A stretch of 27,057 nt of DNA from Parcubacteria group bacterium GW2011_GWA2_36_10 (GTDB lineage Bacteria > Patescibacteriota > Patescibacteriia > UBA1558 > GWA2-36-10), in assembly GCA_000991205.1 (NCBI GenBank), contig LBRC01000002.1, positions 1-27,057 of the forward strand. Reading direction: 5' to 3'. The notes under the pieces were generated by a model that was given only the letters and a program-made list of their open reading frames with translations, had not been told where the DNA came from and did not search any database. The translations under genes and the position numbers were made by a program. The stretch's first letter is position 1. Every line of letters starts with the position of its first letter. Positions 7,449-14,157 of this stretch are shown piece by piece.

Positions 7449-9125
7449 TCAAAATTGTCTTAACAATTTTCGCGCTCTTTCTTCTGCAGATTTGACATAC
7501 ATATTGTAATCAGGGATCCTTGTCAAAACTCCGTCCGACAAAACATAAGTGGCATCAAGTGAAGCCTTTTCGAGAAAGTATCTGTCGTGTGACACGAGCA
7601 AAATTGTTCCTCGATAAGTCTTTACTGTTTCCTCAAGAGCATCTAATACCTCGAGGTCTAGATGATTTGTGGGTTCATCCAAAACAAGCGTGTTAACCGA
7701 CTGAGCTGAGAACATGGCCAAGAGAAGACGTGCACGCCCACCCGGACTTAGTGTGTTGATGGGTAGTCTGGCTTGTCTTTCATCAAATCCAAACTTTGAT
7801 AGCTTAGCAAATGAATCCTGCTGGCTTAGGTGGGCTCTCTCCACAAGAAATGCGAGTAACGTGTATTCACGGGGAAGAGTTTCATGTTCCTGCATCATAT
7901 TGCCAATTCTGATACCAGAACCGATCTCAACTTCACCGCTTAATGGTGACATCTGACCAGTGATGGTCTTGAGTAATGTTGACTTTCCTGTGCCGTTTAG
8001 ACCCAGTATGCCAACCCTGTCACCATACTGCATCTCAAAAGACAAAGGTCCGATACTGAATATGCCAAAATACCCAGCCACAATATCAGTGAGACGAATA
8101 TCGAGAGCCCCCGAATCAGCTTCGGCCTCAAGAGGTATTTCGAACAGTTTTCTTTCTGCCGGTCTCTCAACTTTATCCATCTGTTCTACTCGCTTTTCAA
8201 TGGCCTTTGCAGCCTTTGAAGATTTGCCGGCACGGTCACGTTTGAAACCTCTTAGAAATTTGTCATTGTCGCGAGGAGACCAATGTGAACCTCTGGTAGC
8301 GTCTGCTTTTTTTTCACGAGCCTGTTCGGTCAAACGTTCGATTTCGTCCCGCTGGAGTCTGTACTCCTCTTTTTGCCCAACAATCCTTTTCGCCATCATT
8401 TCCAGATAGTCACTGTACGTGCCTCCTGTAATAATAAGCGTCCGTGTATGCCAGTCAAGTTCGAATATTTTCCTAACGACCTTGTCGAGAAATCTGCGGT
8501 CATGAGAAACAATGATGCACGACGCTTCAGATTTTTTTAGAAAATCCTCAAGCCATATAAGAGCAGGGAGATCTAGGTTATTTGTAGGCTCATCAAGTAA
8601 AAGCAGATCAACACCTTTTAGCAAAATGCCAGCGAGTGTCACTTTGCTCTTCTGTCCACTACTCAGATTAGATAGCAGCCGATCAAGGCCGACATCTTCA
8701 AGTCCAAATCCAGAAAGCATTACTTCTACCTTGTGGGCAAAAGAATAGCCACCAAGATGTTCGTACTTGCTATGGACTTCGCCATAACGCCTAGCCTTTT
8801 GTGGGTCGCTAAGTTCGACAGAAAGTGTTTCAATCTCTTTCTCTAATAAAGCAATTCCAGATACTTGCCTCAGGTAGTCCACAACAGATTCATTACTCAA
8901 AAGACTTGTGTCTTGAGGAAGATAGCCGATGCAGACATCACTAGCAATCTCAATCTTACCAACATCCTGATTCTCAAGACCAGCCACAATTTTCAAAATG
9001 GTTGTTTTTCCTGTTCCATTGTGTCCAACTAACGCCACCTTCTGTCCTCTGCCGAGGGAGAAGGAGACGTCAGAAAGTACGGTCAATGAACCGTAGCTTT
9101 TCTGAAGCTTTTGTGCTTTTATCAT
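7449..9125 (-). CDS. ABC-F family ATPase (two ABC domains, ribosome-acting type)
   Basis: The 558-aa protein has two ATP-binding cassettes and no membrane segments. Cassette 1 has Walker A GHNGTGKTT (about residue 35), signature LSSGQKSK and Walker B LLLLDEPTNNLDL. Cassette 2 has Walker A GLNGTGKST, signature LSPGGRARL and Walker B LVLDEPTNHLDL. A long basic, alpha-helical linker between them contains SPRDNDKFLRGFKRDRAG and resembles the interdomain arm of antibiotic-resistance ABC-F proteins more than a short EttA-type arm. ABC-F proteins bind the ribosomal E site and rescue or protect translation. Start: ATG 9125 is preferred over ATG 9131, because AAAGGAG (9139-9133) is 7 nt from the former and only 1 nt from the latter. 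It has its own promoter and terminator. Higher GC than flanks (29 G/C in 8221-8280). A self-protection role for the neighbouring peptide cassette is inference; a housekeeping translation role is possible. Confidence 0.93.
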   Translation of the reverse strand: MIKAQKLQKSYGSLTVLSDVSFSLGRGQKVALVGHNGTGKTTILKIVAGLENQDVGKIEIASDVCIGYLPQDTSLLSNESVVDYLRQVSGIALLEKEIETLSVELSDPQKARRYGEVHSKYEHLGGYSFAHKVEVMLSGFGLEDVGLDRLLSNLSSGQKSKVTLAGILLKGVDLLLLDEPTNNLDLPALIWLEDFLKKSEASCIIVSHDRRFLDKVVRKIFELDWHTRTLIITGGTYSDYLEMMAKRIVGQKEEYRLQRDEIERLTEQAREKKADATRGSHWSPRDNDKFLRGFKRDRAGKSSKAAKAIEKRVEQMDKVERPAERKLFEIPLEAEADSGALDIRLTDIVAGYFGIFSIGPLSFEMQYGDRVGILGLNGTGKSTLLKTITGQMSPLSGEVEIGSGIRIGNMMQEHETLPREYTLLAFLVERAHLSQQDSFAKLSKFGFDERQARLPINTLSPGGRARLLLAMFSAQSVNTLVLDEPTNHLDLEVLDALEETVKTYRGTILLVSHDRYFLEKASLDATYVLSDGVLTRIPDYNMYVKSAEERARKLLRQF

Positions 9126-9151
9126 GCTCATTCTCCTTTGTTTATGGGTAT

Positions 9152-9180
9152 ATTATACCACTGTTAAGGTACTTTGTCAC
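9152..9180 (-). promoter_or_regulatory. Promoter of the ABC-F gene
   Basis: Minus strand: GTGACA (9180-9175), 17-nt spacer, consensus TATAAT (9157-9152). The -10 lies in a near-palindrome GGTATAATATACC that could serve as an operator. The leader is about 20 nt, so no attenuator fits. Confidence 0.75.
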
Positions 9181-9226
9181 CGAACAAAATACCATAAATT
9201 CCATAGAATAGCAAGAGGTGTGGTGT

Positions 9227-9266
9227 AAAATTCCCCACCAAAGAATGTTGTTCTCTGGTGGGGAAT
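9227..9266 (-). terminator. Intrinsic terminator of the peptide/radical SAM/MTAP operon
   Basis: An 11-bp perfect stem (ATTCCCCACCA, 9256-9266 with 9230-9240) extends by four further pairs after one mismatch and has a 5-nt loop. TTTT follows on the minus strand. It lies 8 nt after the phosphorylase stop and separates this operon from the ABC-F transcription unit. The rest of the 9126-9273 gap holds only the ABC-F promoter and leader. Confidence 0.85.
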
Positions 9267-9273
9267 GAATCAA

Positions 9274-10128
9274 TCACAATGACTCCTCGTAGTAAGCCTT
9301 CAGCACAGTGGAAGCACATCCACAGGAAAGCTCAGGAACAGCTTTACTGATGAATGCCAACAGAAGAGATTTTATCTTTTGGATATTAATCCTAAAAATC
9401 TCAAGGATCGCATCCATATGTCTAGGATCAATAACCAGACTCTCCTGAAGTCCGACATCGTAGTCTGTTACAGCAGCTATCGCCGAATAACATAAACCAA
9501 GTTCTCGTGCTAAGTAGCATTCAGGGTACTGTGTCATATTCACGATATCCCAGCCATTTGCTGAAAGCCACCGACTCTCAGCAAAAGTTGAAAATCGTGG
9601 ACCCTGCACAACTGCCACTGTTGCCTGCGGAACCACTGGAAGTGAAATTCCACTTGCAACTTCAATGATTTTTTCGCGGAGATGTTTGCAGTATGGTTCT
9701 CTCATTGGCAGATGGATGAATGAACTACCATCTGCTTCTGAGTAATCGTCACGTCCCCACGTAAGGTTAACGAACTGATCAGGTAAAACGATACTGCCAG
9801 GAGCAATTTCTTTTTTCAGACTCCCAACAATACACGTTCCGATGACATATTCGACTCCTAAGTCTTTGAGAGCAGTGAGATTCGCCTTGTATGGCACCTT
9901 GTGCGGTGCGATGGTATGTTTCGACCCATGTCTTGGAAGAAAAGCTACGAGCTCATTTCCCAATTCACAGATTGAAATAGTGTCAGATGGAAGACCATAC
10001 TTTGTTTCAGACCTTGTCTCAGCGACTATCTTAAGCTCACGGAATGAACACATCCCCGAGCCGCCGATAATCCCAAGTCTAGGGTGCCTGAGTTTTGAGC
10101 CGGTCGTATCGTGACCAGATGAGCTCAT
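9274..10128 (-). CDS. MTAP/PNP-family nucleoside phosphorylase
   Basis: This 284-aa enzyme belongs to the purine nucleoside / 5'-methylthioadenosine phosphorylase family. GIIGGSGM (19-26) is the phosphate-binding start, LPRHGSKHTIAPHKVPY the second phosphate motif, and VVQGPRFSTFAES the purine-site strand. NMTQYPECYLARELGLCY with TDYD forms the ribose and base pocket; a Met-Thr pair here is characteristic of MTA phosphorylases. It splits MTA, or related 5'-deoxyadenosines, with phosphate to free adenine. The ATG at 10128 lies 50 nt inside the upstream radical SAM gene but has a textbook AGGAGG 6 nt before it, so overlap and translational coupling are real. Because radical SAM enzymes release 5'-deoxyadenosine, a known alternative substrate of some MTAPs, I infer by-product removal. 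A general methionine-salvage role is the alternative. Confidence 0.9.
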   Translation of the reverse strand: MSSSGHDTTGSKLRHPRLGIIGGSGMCSFRELKIVAETRSETKYGLPSDTISICELGNELVAFLPRHGSKHTIAPHKVPYKANLTALKDLGVEYVIGTCIVGSLKKEIAPGSIVLPDQFVNLTWGRDDYSEADGSSFIHLPMREPYCKHLREKIIEVASGISLPVVPQATVAVVQGPRFSTFAESRWLSANGWDIVNMTQYPECYLARELGLCYSAIAAVTDYDVGLQESLVIDPRHMDAILEIFRINIQKIKSLLLAFISKAVPELSCGCASTVLKAYYEESL

Positions 10129-11410
10129 TTAGCACCTCCTCAGAAAAGATTTGACTTGAGTCATCAATGGCAAGCAGATCACCCTTAAGCTCAATTGAGC
10201 TCCAGGCACATCCGCCACCACTGACAGCTTTCGCTTCTCCAGAATGGTAAAGAGGAAGCCTCTTTCTCCACTCCTTCACAATTGGCTGATTCCAGATCCT
10301 GAAACCATCGCTCATGTTTCTGACGTGTCCAAGCCATGATTTGTAAAATGGACAGTTTGATATCTGTCCATCCGGCTGGATTACCAGCTGGTTTCCATAG
10401 CAGGTACAATCAACCGGGTAAAAATCTCTCCGATCAAAGGCAACCTGCTTCTTTTCCATCTGATATTCAAACCCGGGACGACTCTGTCTCCTTGCGTTCT
10501 CGATGACACCATGTGACGCTTCTCTATAGTAGTCTTCCACGCCATCCGCACCAACCAGTCTCAGAAGCATCCGTCCTTTCAGAAAGTTGAAACCAAATTT
10601 CTCGATTCCGAGCTCACTGAAAAATGACGAGTATTCTGATATCTGGTCAATATTGAACGGTGTGATACTTGTCGAGACAAAGGTCCTGATGTTATTTTGC
10701 ACAAGCCGCTTTATTGATGCGACTGTTCGATCGAAAGTTCCGTTTCCGTCACTGTCGACCCTTAATGCATCATTAGTGCTCTTGGGACCGTCCAAACCGA
10801 CAGCGACCATCACATCGTACTCTTTGCACATTACGATGGTTTCATCATCTGCAAGAATGCCATTAGTTGCGATCATGAGGTTTATGTTGGGCGGAAGATC
10901 TCCCATTTCTTTCTTCATCTTCAAACAAGCGAGTGACGCCTTGATTGTCTCCTTATTCAAGAGTGGTTCACCGCCGTAGAAAATGACGAAGTATTGCAGG
11001 TTCGAGTCGTAGACATCTTTGAGGTGTTTTTGCCACAATTCAATGCCAGCAATAGCATCCTCGACAGACAGTAGCGACGCCCCGTGCTTTTTGGCAGTCT
11101 CCGGAACAGGACAATATCCACATCCAAAATTACACCCTTGTGCAGTCATGAGATAAAGAATTGTCGGTTGATCAAGTTTATATTCAAGATCAGAAGCGAC
11201 TCTATCAAACTCACGACGATCATCGTCTAATGACTCAACGATAAGCTTGTGCTGTTTGAGGTCGCTAATAAGCATTTGAGTGCCCTCAGTGACCTCACTA
11301 ACCAAACATTGCCACTGCTCAGAAGAACAATATATGGGATCGGGATGAAGTTCATGAAATACCGCCACAACTCCATTCCTTTCCCGTATCCGAAGATACT
11401 GTGACCACAT
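10079..11410 (-). CDS. Radical SAM enzyme with SPASM/twitch-like C-terminus, putative peptide maturase
   Basis: The 443-aa protein has the [4Fe-4S]/SAM motif C93-x3-C97-x2-C100 (GCNFGCGYC), the SAM-contact motif GGEP (146-149) and the later TNG strand (182-184). Residues 1-80 form an extra N-terminal region, possibly peptide-binding. The C-terminal extension has C335/C337, then a GNQLVIQPDGQISNC stretch ending at C353, and finally GGGC at 401. This resembles a SPASM or reduced twitch auxiliary-cluster domain as found in sactipeptide, ranthipeptide and other RiPP maturases. Start: ATG 11410 has GAGGTG 5 nt upstream. It follows the 61-aa Cys-rich peptide gene across a hairpin terminator and overlaps the phosphorylase gene by 50 nt. 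A peptide-modifying role is inferred from architecture and context. The exact chemistry is not readable. Confidence 0.88.
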   Translation of the reverse strand: MWSQYLRIRERNGVVAVFHELHPDPIYCSSEQWQCLVSEVTEGTQMLISDLKQHKLIVESLDDDRREFDRVASDLEYKLDQPTILYLMTAQGCNFGCGYCPVPETAKKHGASLLSVEDAIAGIELWQKHLKDVYDSNLQYFVIFYGGEPLLNKETIKASLACLKMKKEMGDLPPNINLMIATNGILADDETIVMCKEYDVMVAVGLDGPKSTNDALRVDSDGNGTFDRTVASIKRLVQNNIRTFVSTSITPFNIDQISEYSSFFSELGIEKFGFNFLKGRMLLRLVGADGVEDYYREASHGVIENARRQSRPGFEYQMEKKQVAFDRRDFYPVDCTCYGNQLVIQPDGQISNCPFYKSWLGHVRNMSDGFRIWNQPIVKEWRKRLPLYHSGEAKAVSGGGCAWSSIELKGDLLAIDDSSQIFSEEVLNELIWSRYDRLKTQAP

Positions 11411-11448
11411 GATAACACCTCATTTGCTTAGGTTTTGTGATTTAGTTG

Positions 11449-11483
11449 AAAAAGCCCCCAACCACTTTGCATGGCTAGGGGCT
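11449..11483 (-). terminator. Hairpin terminator/attenuator between peptide and maturase genes
   Basis: A 12-bp stem (11472-11483 with 11453-11464, AGCCCCTAGCCA pairing fully with two G-T wobbles) with a 7-nt loop is followed by TTTTT on the minus strand. It sits between the peptide stop (11522) and the maturase start (11410), with no new promoter recognised after it. Partial read-through would make far more peptide than enzyme mRNA, a common arrangement in RiPP operons. Confidence 0.85.
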
Positions 11484-11521
11484 CTGTTGGGGTTCGGTGT
11501 CAGACACGAGACCGAATTTGA

Positions 11522-11707
11522 TCAGCTCTGCTGATCTGGCGTCGAAGCGAACCGAGCCTTCAGATCCTGCCACTGAACTTGCGTAAGCTGGACCTGACCG
11601 CCGAAGTCGTCTTTCAGAACGACTTTTTGCGGGTCCGTGAAGTCGATGATGGGGCAGCAACCACTGACGCCACACAACTTGACCGTACCCTTTTCAGGCG
11701 TGCACAT
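11522..11707 (-). CDS. 61-aa Cys-rich small peptide, candidate RiPP precursor
   Basis: The peptide runs from MCTPEKGTVKLCGVSGCCPI through a middle part rich in Asp, Gln and Val to a C-terminal W46...KARF...TPDQQS end. All four Cys are in the first 18 residues (C2, C12, C17, C18). The rest is Cys-free, has an acidic Gly turn (DDFGG, 33-37) and is predicted to form strands and a helix, as expected for a leader or follower bound by a modifying enzyme. ATG 11707 is chosen over the in-frame GTG at 11716. GGAGG (11721-11717) is 9 nt before the ATG, whereas the GTG overlaps the Shine-Dalgarno. GC is high (34 of 60 in 11581-11640). It has its own promoter and structured leader. I recognise no family. 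A metal-binding or regulatory small protein is the main alternative to a RiPP precursor. Confidence 0.75.
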   Translation of the reverse strand: MCTPEKGTVKLCGVSGCCPIIDFTDPQKVVLKDDFGGQVQLTQVQWQDLKARFASTPDQQS

Positions 11708-11791
11708 GTTTTTCACCTCCCTTCAATTTTTTAAAGAACTCCACAGCCGTCTTTCTTCAAAGCCGTCTTTGAATTTCAACACGGCTGTCAT
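11708..11791 (-). promoter_or_regulatory. Structured 5' leader of the peptide gene
   Basis: From the predicted start near 11791 to the ATG there are about 84 nt. The outer arms ACAGCCGT (11788-11781) and ACGGCTGT (11750-11743) are fully complementary. Between them TTCAAAG-ACGG-CTTTGAA (11773-11756) forms a perfect 7-bp tetraloop hairpin, giving a nested two-stem structure. AAAGACGGCT occurs twice and could pair alternatively with the 5' arm. The Shine-Dalgarno GGGAGG lies downstream and unpaired. A role in mRNA stability or regulation is inferred. Confidence 0.6.
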
Positions 11792-11798
11792 TAATTTA

Positions 11799-11826
11799 AT
11801 AATACTCTTTTATAAATTCCTGTCAA
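11799..11826 (-). promoter_or_regulatory. Strong sigma70-type promoter of the peptide operon
   Basis: Minus strand: consensus TTGACA (11826-11821), 16-nt spacer, TATTAT (11804-11799). An 8-bp GC palindrome CCCCGGGG lies just upstream, near 11833-11840, and could be an operator or nothing. Confidence 0.75.
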
Positions 11827-11854
11827 CTAAGCCCCCGGGGAGGTGTTAAACTAA

Positions 11855-11891
11855 AACGACCTCGAAGGTCAATTTGACCTTCGAGGTCGTT
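11855..11891 (-). terminator. 18-bp perfect inverted repeat, terminator at the right border of the island
   Basis: Positions 11855-11872 and 11874-11891 are exact reverse complements around a single central base. On the minus strand the hairpin is followed by TTTTAGTTT. It can end the methyltransferase gene (stop at 11953) and insulate the peptide operon. On the plus strand it is followed by CTTTT, so it may act in both directions. The remaining 11717-11952 gap holds only the promoter, leader and this element. Confidence 0.75.
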
Positions 11892-11952
11892 CTTTTAAAT
11901 AAGTGTAATTATCCTAAATACCTTTCTTTTAATATTTACAAAATAGTACCTT

Positions 11953-12627
11953 CTACGCCTTTTTACCAATCACAATCATCCGTTTACTATTAATATCCAA
12001 AGTATTTTTTGCATAGTCACCATAAATTGAAATTACTTTAAAGCCATTATTTTTAAATAAATTCTCGAGTTCTGGATCAGTATAATATCTAACTCCTTGT
12101 CCATTTTTTTGTTTATCTTTAAGCATCATATTATTGAAGTTAAATTTATATGGTGACTCTGGGTGTTTGATTAAATATTGAATCAAACGAAATAAATTAT
12201 CACAATCTAACAAAAATAAACCATTGGTTTTTAATATTTTAGAAACATTATTCAAAACCTTACCACCATTAAATAAACCAAATTCAGAAAAAAATAAAAA
12301 AATCTTATCATATTTTATTTTAATATCTATACTATGAACATCTTGCTTAAAGAAATTTATTTGTAATCGTTCACGCCTAGCGATATCTTCAGCTTTCTTT
12401 AACAAATAATCAGAGAAATCTAAGCCATCTATATCAAAACCTCTTTTTCTCAGTTCAATTGTATGTCTAGCATGCCCACAGGCAAGATCTAAAATTTTAT
12501 CTTTCTTTTTTAAATTTAAAGCATTAATAAGAAAATCAGTATCCTTACTAAGTTGCTGATCGGAAAAATAATTTTTATGTTCTTTTAAATATTTACCTTT
12601 TGCACTGTAATATTTTTTTGTATCCAT
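11953..12627 (-). CDS. Class I SAM-dependent methyltransferase
   Basis: This 224-aa protein has a Rossmann-type methyltransferase core. Motif I is ILDLACGHARHT (about residues 45-56), followed by a GFDIDGLDFS acidic loop that binds the SAM ribose and a motif IV-like stretch near FFSEFGLF. The motif set suits a small-molecule methyltransferase, but no substrate can be named. It is transcribed leftward, away from the second methyltransferase at 12762. The two share a divergent intergenic region containing a palindromic repeat. Codon use is AT-rich like the bulk of the window, so it lies outside the GC-rich island despite adjoining it. A tailoring role for the island's peptide is possible but unsupported. 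Confidence 0.82.
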   Translation of the reverse strand: MDTKKYYSAKGKYLKEHKNYFSDQQLSKDTDFLINALNLKKKDKILDLACGHARHTIELRKRGFDIDGLDFSDYLLKKAEDIARRERLQINFFKQDVHSIDIKIKYDKIFLFFSEFGLFNGGKVLNNVSKILKTNGLFLLDCDNLFRLIQYLIKHPESPYKFNFNNMMLKDKQKNGQGVRYYTDPELENLFKNNGFKVISIYGDYAKNTLDINSKRMIVIGKKA

Positions 12628-12663
12628 ATTATTAATTTTGACTCTTTCTAATTATATAAAAAT

Positions 12664-12692
12664 TTGACAATTATGGCCACATCTCACATAAT
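12664..12692 (+). promoter_or_regulatory. Promoter of the methyltransferase-amidohydrolase operon
   Basis: Plus strand: TTGACA (12664-12669), 17-nt spacer, CATAAT (12687-12692). The start would lie near 12699, placing the palindromic repeat (12720-12747) within the leader. Confidence 0.6.
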
Positions 12693-12719
12693 ACATTTAT
12701 ATTAACTACCCGCCAGAGG

Positions 12720-12747
12720 CGCCTGCCTGTCCGGTAGGCAGGGAGTA
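12720..12747. repeat. Dispersed palindromic repeat, copy 2 (inverted relative to 6638-6664)
   Basis: The reverse complement reads TACTCCCTGCCTACCGG followed by ACAGGCAGGCG. This is identical to copy 1 at 6638-6664 except for one inserted A. It forms a GC-rich hairpin just before the ATG at 12762. Confidence 0.8.
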
Positions 12748-12761
12748 AACAATAAAAACTT

Positions 12762-13346
12762 ATGAACAAATGGGATCAAATATTTGCTAATAATCCGCAG
12801 TACAAACCATTGAATGAAATATTTTTGGCTGAATTATTAGCAAAAATTAAAAAAGATATAAACTCAAATCCCAAAAAAATGGTCGATCTTGGTTGCGGAA
12901 CAGCTAAAACAGTTTTTCAATTCTCAAAACTAAGTTTTGAAGTTATTGGCTTAGACAATTCTATCGTAGCCTTAAAAAAACTACAAGAAGAAATCGATAA
13001 TTCTCAAACAAAAAATATTAGCTTAATAAATGTTGACTTAAATAACTACAATCTTGCTATAGAGGCTGACATTTTTCTATGTAATTTTGTCTATGCGTTT
13101 ATAGATAATAAAGAATTTTTTCTCAAAAAAGTAGCAGAGTGCTTACATGATAATTCTGTATTTATCTTAATAACACCGGTGATACATAAAGGAATTATTT
13201 ATACTGAAGAAGATAAAACTAAAATTGCTGTAGATTTTGAAGAAACTTTAAAATTATTAAAAAATATTTTTTCTAGTATTGATGTTTATCATCATGACTA
13301 TATCAGTTCTAGAGAAGACTATGTAACGTTCTTAATCAAAAAATAA
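12762..13346 (+). CDS. Class I SAM-dependent methyltransferase
   Basis: The 194-aa protein begins MNKWDQIF, a lead-in common in small Ubie/tellurite-resistance-like methyltransferases. MVDLGCGTAKTVFQF (motif I, about residues 41-55) is followed by the acidic loop VIGLDNS and the motif IV region ADIFLCNFVYAF. It is short for the family, lacking a long C-terminal cap. The substrate is unknown. It precedes the amidohydrolase gene by 10 nt in one operon. The start has no good Shine-Dalgarno and lies 15 nt after a palindromic repeat. Confidence 0.82.
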   Translation: MNKWDQIFANNPQYKPLNEIFLAELLAKIKKDINSNPKKMVDLGCGTAKTVFQFSKLSFEVIGLDNSIVALKKLQEEIDNSQTKNISLINVDLNNYNLAIEADIFLCNFVYAFIDNKEFFLKKVAECLHDNSVFILITPVIHKGIIYTEEDKTKIAVDFEETLKLLKNIFSSIDVYHHDYISSREDYVTFLIKK

Positions 13347-13356
13347 AAAAATCCAT

Positions 13357-14154
13357 ATGATTATTGATAGCCATCTCCATATTTCATATTTAAAAAAACA
13401 AAAAGATTTCACAACAATTAAACTTGATCTATTGAATTTAATGGCTAAAAATAAAATTGATTATGCCATTGTAATACCAGATAATGTGCCTAATCCTCAA
13501 TGTGCCGATCTTGATGAACTCAGTGAATTAGTCAAAAATGAAAAAAAACTATCCATGATAGCTACTTTAGCGATCACTAAAATTAATAAAACCAACCTAA
13601 TCCGTATTGATACCATGTTTAAGAAAAAAGAAGCTATTGGCTTTAAAATTTTTCCAGGTCACGATCCAATCTACCCTACTGATAAACGTTTGCTACCTAT
13701 TATTTTATTATGCCAAAAATATAAATTACCCTTTATGATTCATACAGGCATCAACAGCGGTCATCCAGAAGTTGCTAAATATAATGATCCAAAATATATT
13801 CGAAATTTAGCTTTAAAATTTCCAAAATTAAAAATAATTATTGCTCATTATTTTTGGCCTAAACTTGATTATTGTTTTGAAATGACCGAAGGTTTGACTA
13901 ATGTGTACTTTGACACTTCAGCTTTGGCTGATCCAGAAGTTATTAAAGCTAGCGGCGGTATCAAAAAAATCAGAGAAATTCTGGTTAAAACTATTAAACG
14001 TAAATCAGATAGTGTAATTTATGGTACGGACTGGCCTATTTGTAGCTTTGAAAAGCATATTAATTTGATTCAATCTTTGCCAATTAGTAATGAACTTAAA
14101 AAAGATATATTTTTTAGAAATTCTCTAAAACTTTTTCCAATTAAAAATAACTAA
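13357..14154 (+). CDS. Amidohydrolase-2-type metal-dependent hydrolase or decarboxylase
   Basis: This 265-aa TIM-barrel protein has the metal-binding HxH at H6/H8 (IDSHLHI), a third His at 129 (FMIHTG), a fourth at 164 (IIAHYF) and the catalytic Asp at 225 (YGTDWP). The set matches the amidohydrolase-2 / ACMSD-like branch of the amidohydrolase superfamily. All expected metal ligands are present, so activity is likely, but the substrate cannot be deduced. It is co-transcribed with the methyltransferase upstream. Its stop is only 3 nt from the stop of the convergent ATP-grasp gene, so transcripts may overlap. Confidence 0.85.
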   Translation: MIIDSHLHISYLKKQKDFTTIKLDLLNLMAKNKIDYAIVIPDNVPNPQCADLDELSELVKNEKKLSMIATLAITKINKTNLIRIDTMFKKKEAIGFKIFPGHDPIYPTDKRLLPIILLCQKYKLPFMIHTGINSGHPEVAKYNDPKYIRNLALKFPKLKIIIAHYFWPKLDYCFEMTEGLTNVYFDTSALADPEVIKASGGIKKIREILVKTIKRKSDSVIYGTDWPICSFEKHINLIQSLPISNELKKDIFFRNSLKLFPIKNN

Positions 14155-14157
14155 ATT

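Noticed and set aside
10079..10128. 50-nt overlap of the radical SAM and phosphorylase genes as a frameshift or wrong start
   Set aside because: A perfect AGGAGG 6 nt before ATG 10128 and an intact C-terminus of the radical SAM protein show a genuine overlap.
11475..11675. Alternative-frame reading through the peptide gene
   Set aside because: It has no Shine-Dalgarno and an Arg/Ser-rich composition typical of an off-frame reading of GC-rich DNA; the 11707 frame has the correct signals.
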